Part shown: piece by piece, positions 34,097 to 44,347 of the stretch | Layout of the letters: each line of letters begins with the position of its first letter | Position numbering within the stretch: position 1 is the stretch's first letter | NCBI GenBank assembly: GCA_918026815.1 | Contig: CAKJVC010000017.1 | Location: 62,001 to 126,000, forward strand | DNA from: Chalara sp. BL73 | Taxonomy: Eukaryota; Ascomycota; Leotiomycetes; Helotiales | Length of the DNA: 64,000 nt | Reading direction: 5' to 3' | The notes under the pieces: generated by a model | What the model was told of the DNA's origin: nothing | The model's input: the letters and a program-made list of their open reading frames with translations, nothing else | The model's database searches: none | Made by a program: the position numbers and the translations under genes

Positions 34097-35640
34097 TTAT
34101 TACTTCGAAAACGAATTACTACTATACAAAAAAAAGCTGTGTATGCTCCGAAACACTTTTTTATGTACCTGCTTTATTTAAGAAGCGCATAGTCAACTTT
34201 TTAGCGCATACTCAGGTAGAACTAAGACTTATCAGTTGCTTGCTTTTAAGTACTATTAAGTCGGCATAAGTACGAACTGCAAGCGATACGTTGCCAATTG
34301 TAAAGCTTGTAAAGCAGCTTATACTAACCAGACTAAGCAACAAAGCTTGTTACACTTTTTACCGGTGCTCGTATACCCGATGCAGCACTTTTGTATAAAC
34401 TTCAAAAAGTTCTTTAAAAATAAACACAGCTTCGATATTATTCTGGTTTTTATTAATCGGTTAAAAAAAAATGCGATAACAATTCTTTACTACAAAAATA
34501 TCGACGCTTGTAGCGTAGCGACTCTTTTTTTTTAGTAAATATATCGATTCGGACACACTCCGAAGTCGATAGTTTCTGATAGAAGTTTTTAATTTATATT
34601 TTTTTTCTGGAATGAGTTTTATAAAATTATTAAAGTTAAGATTAAGCTTTCCACGGCTTATTACAAGCAAACAAACGGCCAAACGAAAATCATGAACAAA
34701 TATATCGATTAAAGACTCCGACTTTTTGTCAATTACTATTAAAACAATTGAAGCGAGCTACTTTTTATAATTGACAAAGCACAAATAACTTTTTTACACT
34801 CTTTTATTAAAATAGCACCGTACCGGCTCAAGTTCGGACTTGATCCTAAAACAAGCTGGAACTGAAACACGCTAAAAGCCAATACTCCATTAAAAAAGCT
34901 CAATTACGAAAATGCACGGAAACTGGCCGATCGCATAAAGAAATTATAAGAGCTGGCTAAAGCGAACATGCTGAAAGCTCAGGAACGTATGTTTTCGTCG
35001 GTAAACAAGCACCGAAAAACCATCGACTAGAAAGTTACGAATAAAGTCTACTTGTTTACAAAAAACCTGAAAAACTATAAGCCTAGCCGAAAGCTAGCCG
35101 AACAGTAAATAAGTCTTTTTAAAATTACCGAACAAATAAACAACGCTTATAAGCTTGCTTTACCGGCTGGATTTAAAATCTATAACGTTTTTTCTTTCGA
35201 CGTACTGACTAAAAATCCAAACAATTCGTTACCTGGCCAAAAAAATCCTAAGCCTGAAACAGAGCTAATCGCCGGAAAAAAAAAATAAAAAGTCGACGAT
35301 ATCAAAACGGTGCGCAAAATCAAAAACGTTCTGAAATATCAAGTAAACTGAATCGGCTACAATCCAGACTCTGAATAGTATTTTGCTTTCAACTTTATAA
35401 AGTCACTCTACAAAATCCGCGACTTCTATGTACAAAACTCTCGGTTGCCAAAGCTTTTTCGTAAGCTTGCGGAATAGATTACAGCTTAAGAATCTGGCCA
35501 AAAAAATTACGATTACTTAGCAAATAATCGAGTATAACAACACCGAATCTTATCCGACAACTCTCCGACTTCATTTTTATTCTTAATTATAGTCACGGAT
35601 TACAGTACAAATTATAACACAAGCAAAGCAATTCAATTGG
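34097..35640 (+). pseudogene. gypsy A integrase and chromodomain relic
   Basis: Resumes gypsy A pol after gypsy B. A zinc-binding half (VANCKACKAAYTNQT, about 34290) is followed by an integrase core start with F.D.....INRL. At about 35262-35450 lies a chromodomain-like block (VDDIKTVRKIKNVLKYQV then IGYNPDSE) with stops at two expected Trp positions (TGA and TAG). A chromodomain after integrase defines chromoviruses, which use it to target chromatin. Many stops elsewhere. Confidence 0.75.
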
Positions 35641-35810
35641 CAATCTAATACTTTTTGATTCAAAGCTCAAGTTAACGATCTTTGCAGTATAGACTCTTCA
35701 GTAACACTAAACCGATTTCGCTACAAAAAGCTATTTTCGCGAATAAACACTGTCGAAGTCTATACTACGAAAGTGCCGACTTGCTTTCCGAAACAGAGCT
35801 TAACACTCTT

Positions 35811-36525
35811 TTACTTAGTTACAGGATCCTCTCTTTTCGCCCTAGTGGGCTCCGCCGGATTCTCTATTTCCACCTTTATTTCTCCTTCTTTTTCTCTACC
35901 GTTCTTTTTCTCGTTCTTATCTTCATATAAGTTGGCGGCCCGGGAAAGACTTACCCGGCCACTTTTTCGACCTTTCTTCTTAGTGACACGACCGGTGGCA
36001 CGCCGGGCGGCAGTTAGGCTAGCTACGGAAGCCTGCACCGCAATCACAACTTTCTTGAGCTTATAAAGCTTTTGAATAAAGTCAGACCGAGTCGGATAAA
36101 ATACGGACGACTTACTATAAACATGTCCGCTATTTCGAACCGGAAAGCACGAGTTTCTTTTAACAGAGCAAAACTTATGTCGAGCTGCGTCCGAAGCATG
36201 GACGCCGAGCCAACTGACACGATTTTATTTAGTGCTGCTGCTGCAGCGCGGATTTGAGCACTTCGTGCTGCCTGAAAGGCAGCAAATTCGGTAGACACGT
36301 ATTACGGGATCTGGCTTAAAGTAAACAAGTAGAGAATACGGACAAGATTCGAGAACTTACAGGTACGCAAAAAACATTTTGTGCAGTACAATAACTACAT
36401 TTCTTCGAAGAGAGCCGACTAAACGAGTATTGGTGCCCCTCGTTTTTCTTCTTTGCCCGAAGGCAGCGGAGGCAGCACACACGGTAGGCCGCAGCCAAAA
36501 CACCGGGAAAAGTAGGCAGAAGCAT
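35811..36525 (-). CDS. antisense, intron-bearing, Cys-rich accessory gene of gypsy A
   Basis: Lies between the chromodomain and the 3' LTR, opposite to gag-pol. Exons 36525-36361, 36310-36116 and 36068-35811 are joined by introns of 50 nt (donor GTAAGT, acceptor CCAG) and 47 nt (donor GTAAGT, branch CTGAC, acceptor AAG), both phase 0. The product is about 205 residues. It opens MLLPTFPGVLAAAYR, then a Cys pattern CX2C-X11-Y-X9-CX2CX6C (CLRC...KKCSYCTAQNVFCVP; Tyr likely replaces a Cys), then a helical middle (FAAFQAARSAQIRAAAAALN) and a basic, charged tail. One in-frame stop (TAA, second exon, codon 3) is present. A third GTAAGT at 35954 may begin another intron. Role unknown; a DNA- or nucleic-acid-binding protein is a guess from the Cys cluster and basic tail. 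Confidence 0.5.
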
Positions 36526-36889
36526 AATTTACAAGCGTTAATATCGAAGTTCATGCCGAAGCCTCCTCGAAAAGTAGTACTTACGATAGTAATAATAGTT
36601 GCTTGGAAAGCGAAGTTGAAAAAAAAAAGTGGATATTTATAATTTAAAAACGCACAAAAAACTCATTGTGACTAGGAACAATAGCAAGTAATCCTGAATA
36701 AGATTTAACTGGAAAAAGTAACTTACAAAAGTTGCTATTGTTAATTTCTGTTGCTGTCAATTCTTATTGTTTCCACAATCGCTTAGTATTGTGTATACCG
36801 AAAATTCCGCTTACACCGAAACCCCACCGAACCACCACCGACTTTCATTTCGAAGCTTGAGGGCAAGCTTCTTTTAAGAAAGGGGGTAA

Positions 36890-37170
36890 TGTAACAATCG
36901 GTATGCCCAAGTTGCAATACAGCAAGCAAAAGTGCGACACGGGAAGTCATGGCGCAGGTGCAAAAGGTGTGATTCAAGGTATGAGAAGTTTCAGACTAGA
37001 TACGGGGTAGAGTCGGAGTCGCCTATATAAAAGGCCTGCTCTACCCTCTACAATTGCTCTTCATGTTTTTGTATCCTTAGTACTTTAGACCTATAAGGCA
37101 ATCACTATCAGCCTATTGTACGCACTCCCATATGCCTCTATTCTAGCCAGTGATTCCTTGCGTCGTTACA
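36890..37170 (+). repeat. gypsy A 3' LTR
   Basis: 281 bp, identical in length to the 5' LTR, with 7 transitions. Target duplication AATAG follows at 37171-37175. Confidence 0.9.
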
Positions 37171-37175
37171 AATAG

Positions 37176-38365
37176 TGCTACAACTACTATAATTAAGTTA
37201 TAGTTTTTACAGCTTTCTATTTTTACTATTTTAACTATTAAGTTTGAAAATCGATAAAATATAAACGAATCAAATATAATAAAAAGCTTTGAAACAAATA
37301 GCTTAGTAGTAAAAAGTTCTAAAAAACGTTTTATTTAAAAAAAACAGCTTAGTTTTCGAGTTTAAACGTTATTTATCGAGTGTATTTTTGCTACCGGTAA
37401 AGCTTTTTTTCTATTAGTTATTTTTAAAGAAAAGTCAGTTTAGCAACAATAGTTTTTTTCGAATATCGATCAATATAAAAATTAGCAATTTACAGCTACC
37501 GACAATACTTGGACTTTAAACTTTACAGCAATAAAATAGCTAAAAAGTGTTTATTTTTCAAATTAATACTTTCGAGCTTAAACTACTTATTTTAAACGGC
37601 TATAACAGTTATAAAACTACTAATTTTATATATTTATATTATTAAAACAATATACATTTACTTTTTTTATTTTTATATATATTACATGTTTTACAACTTT
37701 TGGATTTGTTAGTTTTTTTATTATTTAAAAGTTACTATTGTACAGCAGTTAGTTATTTAAACTTTTTAACTAATTTTAATTTAATTAAAAAACAAAATTT
37801 TTTTGCTTGCTATTAAATAGCTAAAACAAAAGCTTTATCGGCCAAAATAATTAAAGCTAAATAAAAAGCAACTAGTTTATAGCTAAAATCGATAGCTAAA
37901 CTTTTTTTAAGCTTTTTGTTTTTAAAAAACAGCAATTCAAAAAAAAACACTTAACAAACTACGCAAAGCTTTAATAATAACTTACAAATCGATTTTTAAC
38001 AAATAATTTTTACTACTTTTCAAAAATCGATCGATATTAAAGCTTAAATAGCTAAGTTTTAAATACTTTAAAACAACAGCTTTTTAACACAAAAACTTTT
38101 GTTTAAAAAAATTATAAAAAAGTTTAAAAAACAAAAAAGTGTTTTAGCAGATTATAACTATAAAATACAGTTTTTAGAAGTTCAATTAAAAAAAGCTAAA
38201 CTAAAAAAACGAATAAAAGTTAAGACTAGTTTAAATTCCAAGTTTGCAAACGTCGCCAAAATCAAAAAGACACAAATTGCTGCAGGAGAAACTGAATTTG
38301 AAAAAGAAAATGAAAAAAAAGCTAATGAATTTGATTCTACTTTGGATTGTATTTTAGTTCAGTAG
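37176..38365 (+). pseudogene. pogo-type transposase relic, copy 2, C-terminal part
   Basis: Continues the transposase of copy 2 after gypsy A. Most is AT-rich with many stops. The last 88 codons (38099-38365) are open, with a coiled Lys-rich stretch then SKFANVAKIKKTQIAAGETE and the shared end DSTLDCILVQ. Copy 1 has the same end. Confidence 0.65.
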
Positions 38366-38455
38366 TTATTTAATTATACTTATTTTGGTGGAGTTGATGG
38401 TCGCTTATTTAGGTGTTCCAAATGGGGGGGTGTTCCAAATGGGGGTGCACGGACT

Positions 38456-38965
38456 TAAGCAGTACTTTAGGCGTCACATTATTGCCGCTGTAAAGGTTTG
38501 CCTCGATGGGTGTTTGTACAATTTGAGAGGGATTCTAGGATACAGAATTCAGCCCAGCGAATCCCACACCCTCTGCAGAGAACCCGTCCAGGCCGAGCAA
38601 AGACTCTGAATCTTGCGTAAGATTTAAGGTGATCGTTGTAGTTAAAAAAAAACTTTCATGGAAGCTATAATAGCGATCAAATCCCTTGGTCCAGTCTATG
38701 GCCCAGGTTGGTTTTATTTGTTGGTTCTGGCTACGAAGCAACATGAAATCCAAATTGCCTGTCGCCTGTCGCTTCTATGATTACTGTGGAAAATTCGGCG
38801 AAAACTCGTTCCTCTGGTAACAAATAATTAACTGTGAGCTTATCAGAAACATTTTCCGGGGGGGAGACACAACAGCCCATAGATGTGAGCAAGAAGATCC
38901 TATCCTAAGAAATGCTACATATAGAACCTGCGTGGCTTTAGGTCATAGGGATCATAGGGATCAGA
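38456..38965 (-). pseudogene. HET-like protein C-terminal remnant, right part
   Basis: Minus-strand fragments read in order: KIFLLTSMGCCVSPPENVSD, KLTVNYLLPEERVFAEFSTV, IIEATG, LDFMLLRSQNQQIKPTWAID, FDRYYSFHES. This is the layout found downstream of the HET domain in many fungal HET proteins (short Y-A-L-L-G-like block, then an ETTGNLDIL..-type motif, then a PSWVPDW-like motif). A 7 bp tandem duplication (CCTGTCG twice, near 38765) shifts the frame between EATG and LDFM, and a TAG breaks it near 38536. The HET domain itself is not found upstream. Pogo copy 2 then cuts it at 38456. Confidence 0.6.
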
Positions 38966-39439
38966 TCCCTTGTAGATTTGGCTTACGTAATAGGCCAAGA
39001 AACTAAAAAACCTCTTGCAGGTCTACAACGTGGATGCTAGATATCAGCCTACAACGCACAACAAATGAATACAACGTGCTACGACCACAGCTCCAGGCAG
39101 AAGTGTGATACTTCATAACCCTCGCATTGATTTCTACTTAATTTACGTGAACCTCTCCATTTGCAATATTAAAACACGGCTACGCACACAACTGTTGTCA
39201 AACGGATAGATTTTAGGTGATCTTATCACAGAATAGGTTGTAGAATAGGGCATATGATATTGATTGTAGAGTAATAGAATCACTATCTAGAGTGATAAAA
39301 ATAGGGGTCCTGGTGCCAAGAACGACCAAGCCAAATCTGGCAAATAGGCTTGGCCGTTTCACAACCGTCATCCTTCCGTTACATATGAGCATCTTAAAAC
39401 AATCGCGCGCACAAAGCAATCAGTTCTAGCCACCGCGAG
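38966..39439. other. intergenic, no gene seen
   Basis: No domain or repeat recognised. It would be where the missing HET domain of the adjacent remnant should lie, but nothing matching is present. Confidence 0.45.
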
Positions 39440-40771
39440 ATGGCGGCACGAACAGCAAATTATCTACCGTATCTAAAGTTGCTGTTTCCCAATACCGCAT
39501 GGGAGCTTGAGCCGCTCACTGGTGGTCTGGTCAATTCAACCTTACGAGCCACCAGAACGTCAGGGGATGCTAGATACAATAGTTTGATTATCAAGCACGC
39601 CCGGCCGTATATTGAGATCGCCGGACCAGAGTGGCCGTTTTCCACAGAGCGACAGGTAGGGATTGACATGCGATAAGCATGTCCAGAGATATCGAAACTC
39701 TGAAGAGCACCACGATTCTTAAAAATATGGCGAGAATGAGTGGGGCACTGCTAATATTTGCATCACCAGTCTGTTGAAGCGACCATCCTTGAGCTTTTCT
39801 CCGAACTTGGTGCACTCTATGCATGTCGAAACTCGGCCCCGCTCTGGCATACCCCCCAACTTATACGTCATGATCGGGGAAAGGAGTCCACCCTCAAACT
39901 AAACGATTCAGATCAAGATGCCTCGATCCTTTTACTCACCGACCTTGGGCATTTGGTGAACATTATACAATTCTTAAAGACTGTGGCTACAACCTCAGGA
40001 ATCGCCACAAAAGACCAAATAGCCCGGATTGGGTCTACAGTAGGCCAAGCGTTTGCACTCATTCATAGCCAGGCGACTGCCGACACGGTACGGGAGGACC
40101 ACAAGATTACGCAAGTTCTGACACATTGCATGGCAAAGGACGTGGTTTGGAAAGCCGCCATTGAGCCTCTTGAAAATCGCCTGCACAATCGACCCAATGG
40201 ACGAAAGATTTTCGACCGGATCAAGGAGGAGTGGGAGTCACCCAGATACAAATACTCAAAGTGCCTGTCAATCGGAGACTTTACACCAGGGACATTGTTA
40301 TTGCGATCCCCCCAAGCTGGAAGTGATCTCACACCAATTATTGCGGATTGGGAATTTGCTCAGATCAATGGACATGGAGTTAATGGCGATATTGCTCAGT
40401 TCTTGGCTAGTATGTGCTGTGAGCTGATCAACTCAAAAGCCGACCCTATATTTCACAGTATGCTGTCAGAATTTGTCTCAAATTTCTGCCGCGGATATCG
40501 AGAAGTAGCAAAACTGCAATTCAGGAAATCTGCCAACGACGGAACTCTCCAACTGCTACGATCAACTTTTATCTTGTCCGGTCGGGAAATTATCAACCAG
40601 GCACATGATGTATACGGAAAGAGTGACTTCTTTCAGGACATGGTTGGTCAAGGTGTCTGGTATGTTGAGCATGCAGGAGCTGACGTGGAGGAATTCTTCG
40701 ATCAAAAAAACTGGAATGAGGTAGTTAAAGAGGAAGGAAGGTTATTGCAGTCTCTCTTCATAGAGAAGTAA
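39440..40771 (+). CDS. APH-type phosphotransferase (kinase-like fold)
   Basis: Two exons, 39440..39655 and 39770..40771, 405 residues. The 114 nt intron (donor GTAGGG, branch GCTAATA, acceptor CAG) is phase 0 and gives PFSTERQSVEATILELF. The protein fits the aminoglycoside phosphotransferase/choline-kinase-like family: N-lobe with LTGGLVNSTLRA and a LIIKHA Lys strand, catalytic block SIGDFTPGTLLL around residue 239, and the metal-binding DWEF around 264. Where classical APH enzymes have HGDxxxxN, the loop here has Ser-Ile-Gly-Asp and Thr in place of Asn; I believe fungal relatives show similar loops, but cannot check. Substrate unknown (small molecule such as a sugar, choline or amino-alcohol is possible). 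Confidence 0.8.
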
Positions 40772-42779
40772 GAACTGCAATAATCAAAACTACAATTAAG
40801 CTTCCCAAGCATTCTTATAACCAATGACAAGCTAGTTGCTCGCTCTGCCCGCTGTGACCGTGTCCTTCCTCGATATCTACTTGTTTAATAGATCACCGAT
40901 GCAGATCTCTCTTGTCGAGTGTCATATGACAATTCCATGGGTGGAATGTGCGCGCCCCAACTTTTCCTGAAACATTATTGTACCACATCGCATAACCATA
41001 TCCTGGTAACTTCTGAGGGTCAGTCAATTATTGAAGCCATTTTCCAGGGGCAAGTCGTGCATCCTATAACCCGGAAACGTGTTAGCGATTGGATGGTGTA
41101 CCGATGCCACAACGACTTTAGGCACATCGGCGACGAACGGCGCTTTAAAAAAGATGTATCCAAAGATCACAAACTTTAGTCTGGCACAGCGGAGTGACCA
41201 GCCTAGATCGCTTGTCCTCCGATAAAATTTAATAATTGCTACACCCCCAGAAGTTCTGCTCGGTACTGGATAGTCGTATGACACTAACATATAGAATTTT
41301 AGCATTATAATAACCCTCCCCTGTCTTTTTAATCTAGCTTTGCTTATTCTGTATTTACTATAAATGTAGGATCTATTTGGAGAGCAAAGTTTATTCTGGC
41401 AGCAACCGGCACATTTTCTCTGCTGTACAACACCTGGCGGAAATAATTGTGTTATTCGGCTCCATGCCACCCGTACTTATGCAACGCGAGAAAGGTATGC
41501 GGCAGTGGCAATAGAGTTCTAAAGCACTAAATATGGTATGACATAATGACCAACAGTCACGGTTATCACATAACCAACACTCAGTCATATCAAAGACGCT
41601 CACCTCACCTCGAGTAAAGAGTTTCGTGCTTGCTCTATTACCTGATCGAAAGACTCTAAAAGTAAAGTAGGTAAAGTTCGGACTCGCCTTTTTGCCCGCC
41701 TGAAGCTGCCTGCCGGATGGCTGTAGCATTAGGAAGCGTGTAATAGGAACGATTTTTTAGGTACGGAGCCTAGTTGTATGATGGGTATGCACGTCTAGAT
41801 GAAAATATGTTTATCCACGTAGGATACTGACGCATCAAAATGTAAACCCACGTCTAAATTACTACAAAGTCCAACTCCTTTTTTTCTTTCTGCTGCTAAG
41901 AAAAGCAAGTCTGGTAAAAATTCAACAACCCTCTCCCAACCCAAAGTTTGCAAGACTTTTAGTCTTCCTGGAGATGGACAACACTTAAAATCTTCGGGTA
42001 GTGCAAAAATATGTACAGTAGCCGTGCCCTATTTCGAATCTTGGTGTTGTGTCATTCATGATATGTGACAGCATTCTCATACATATGTGCACTTTTGCCA
42101 CCAGGGATAAAGATTATTACTCAGAATAACAGTTGCTACTTTATCGACACTTTCGGTATTAATGATTACCCATAGCAGCAGACAATTAATTCAGGCGCAG
42201 AACGCAATGGGCTTTAAATTGGCATTCCAAGGTGTTATCTTAGACTATATACAGAGATTGAAAAGGTCCGCTGACTAGGACCGCAATCCATGAATGGGAC
42301 GAGCACTAACAGGACATAAAGGAGACGAAGAATAGTGTGACGTTTGCATCAGTACTGTCTGTGGGCACTTCTTAGGATTATTTTTTAAGATGTCCAAGTA
42401 GATAATGAATAACCCACTTGTTATTCTCGAACATGATGTCCTTCAGAACTTCCAAATGTCTATATATCGAGCAAGGTTGTAACCGCAACGAAGACACGAA
42501 TATCTGGCTAAAATGGACCAAAAAGTCAAGACCGCACTTTGAGCGTCTATGTGAGCCAGACGTCCTTATATATCGATGTAGGTAAAACAATAGCTTAAGT
42601 GGGCAGACTTACTCTGTGGTCTGTCCTTCTTCGACCATGAAACTGCCTCGATCAAAGTTAGATCGATACTTTCAGAGCCCAATTAGAGATTATAGCTGAT
42701 GGTAAGTGCTAAGTCACCAGTATTTGAACCGACTACCAACCGACCAAACCAAGACACATTTAAGCCAGAAAATTGACCC

Positions 42780-43293
42780 TAATCTATGTCAATGTTGGCA
42801 CAAGAGGAAGTATTATATTTACGATAACTGATAGCTTTTAATCATTTTCGATCTTATATTCTCTAAGTATTTAAAACGACTGGAGAAATTTCTTGATTTT
42901 TGCAGTAGCTTTTGATATTAATAAATACAACAAAGGCTAAAAAAGTTGAAAAAAAAAACGGGATAAAAAAAAAGCCGAAATAACGAGGGAATAAGCAGAA
43001 TAATGGCTGCCTTGATTAAGAAACTGTCATATACCAGGTTCACTCATGAGCTTAGTATGCGTGGTACGCGTGCGCAGAGATATCGTGATGATATTGTTGT
43101 CTAGAGAACAGGAGAGCTCAGAGGGAGCTCTCCACTACAAAATAGGAGGTTCCGTATGCTTGGCGAGCTTGGCAAGCTGGAGGCCTGTGCCTCTATGTGA
43201 CAGAAACCTATAAAGAAATGTGATTGTGTTAACCGGCTTTGATCATTCGCAAACATGGCCAATACACCCTGTACAGATCCCAGGATTATAGTA
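42780..43293. repeat. dispersed repeat, copy 1, with ~215 bp extra segment
   Basis: Homologous to 49518-49800. The first block (42780-43012) and last block (43228-43293) match the single continuous copy 2; 43013-43227 has no counterpart there. Differences between copies are mostly G/A and C/T. No coding capacity seen. Confidence 0.6.
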
Positions 43294-43572
43294 ACACTTC
43301 GGTCCGACAGAACACAATTCTATTTTCAACTTTTTCGTTCTTCGTTCTGCGGCTGACTCGTGGGACCTAATTTGCGTTAGCGGATCCCGCCAACATGGCA
43401 TTGGATTCTCGTACTGCAACAAACATTACGAGTACGGGCTACAAATAAAAGAGTCTATGCGTTCGCACAAGTAGGATTTCTGAGATTCCCAGAGTTGAGA
43501 TGGCCGCGTATGCTGAAACGAGCTTGGCTAGCGTATGCAGATCCTGAAATTGCTTTATCTGGTTCTACGATT

Positions 43573-44210
43573 CTCCCCCCTAAATAGGAGTTAAAGTATG
43601 GGTCTTATGGGTACAGCCAAGCTTTTGCTGACTAGGGGTTTAACCCCTCCATCCCCGCTGGCACGTGCAAAAAGGAAAACTGAGCCTTCCGAAGGCTGTG
43701 CAAGGGAGCCTCAAGGATCTCTGGCCATTCAAATGTCTGCTCTGGGCCCAGTGACTCCACTGGTCCCATTATTTAACCTCTATTGAATGGTACAATTAAA
43801 ACGCCGACCATTAGGGCCTTGGCATATACCCATTACCTCCTTTATTAAGATAGCTAAGCGAAGTTTTTTTTGCGCTGTTTTATTTTGAATATTTGCTTTG
43901 CTGTTGTACCAGGTGAAATACGCTAAACCCGATTTTAATTTAAAAATAATATTTTTTTAAATAAAACTTATAACAAAAAATATATAAATATATATATTTG
44001 CAATTTATGTTAATCAACTTTATTAAATTTAAATAAATCAAGTCGCAAATTTTTTCGTTGTTTAATTAAATATTGTTTTGTAAAGTTGTGCAAAATTACA
44101 GCATACAATTTTTGCTACGTTCCGCGTTCGCAAAAATAAAAGCGGCATGTGTTAAGAATACCAAGGCACTAATAGTCGACGTTTCAATTGTACCCCTATT
44201 TAGGGGGGAG
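43573..44210. mobile_element. 638 bp TIR element, relative of the 2136-2556 MITE
   Basis: Ends are perfect 16 bp inverted repeats CTCCCCCCTAAATAGG/CCTATTTAGGGGGGAG. Just inside the right end, the reverse strand reads GGGGTACAATTGAAACGTCG, closely matching the TIR of the 2136-2556 MITE. The interior is AT-rich and non-coding. It ends about 140 bp upstream of the desaturase start, within its likely promoter region. Confidence 0.65.
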
Positions 44211-44347
44211 GATAGTATTCTTCGCCAATCTTCTTTTTTTTGCTGCAGGGGTCGCATATCGGCGCAGGGTATGTTGTCCTCCTTTAAAGGGTAATTGTCC
44301 CTCCCAATGAACTACTCTTTGCGATCTAAACTAAATTTGCGGAAATC

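Larger units (their letters stand above)
18950..37170 (+). mobile_element. gypsy A: Ty3/gypsy chromodomain retrotransposon, nested and decayed
   Basis: Two 281 bp LTRs (18950-19230 and 36890-37170) are flanked by a perfect AATAG target duplication (18945-18949 and 37171-37175). Domain order is gag with zinc knuckle, protease region, RT, RNase H, integrase, chromodomain: a chromovirus. About 10.6 kb of gypsy B lies inside, so the element itself is about 7.6 kb. A polypurine tract (AAGAAAGGGGG) precedes the 3' LTR. The pol region is full of stops and Asp-to-Asn changes, so it cannot be autonomous. Confidence 0.9.
18290..38455 (+). mobile_element. pogo/Fot1-type transposon, copy 2, split by nested gypsy elements
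   Basis: Terminal inverted repeats AGTCCGTGCACCCCCATTTG at both ends with TA duplications (18288-18289 and 38456-38457). Each end carries the CCCCATTTGGAACACC motif twice. After removal of the gypsy insertion and its duplicated AATAG the element is 1940 bp, against 1798 bp for copy 1; most of the difference is the 115 bp insert at 18697-18811. The transposase relic runs on the plus strand, 18441-18949 then 37176-38365. Confidence 0.85.
40772..44347. other. intergenic with dispersed repeats
   Basis: No gene recognised in 3.6 kb. It contains one copy of a dispersed repeat (42780-43293, interrupted) and a TIR element (43573-44210). An ORF at 41024-41470 (minus) and one at 40919-41179 (plus) overlap and have no recognised content. 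Confidence 0.5.

Noticed and set aside
19231..35640. Stop-rich reading frames read as a recoded genetic code (TAG as Trp or Gln)
   Set aside because: Catalytic Asp and Gly residues are changed by the same G-to-A transitions and flanking host genes use the normal code, so mutation explains the stops.
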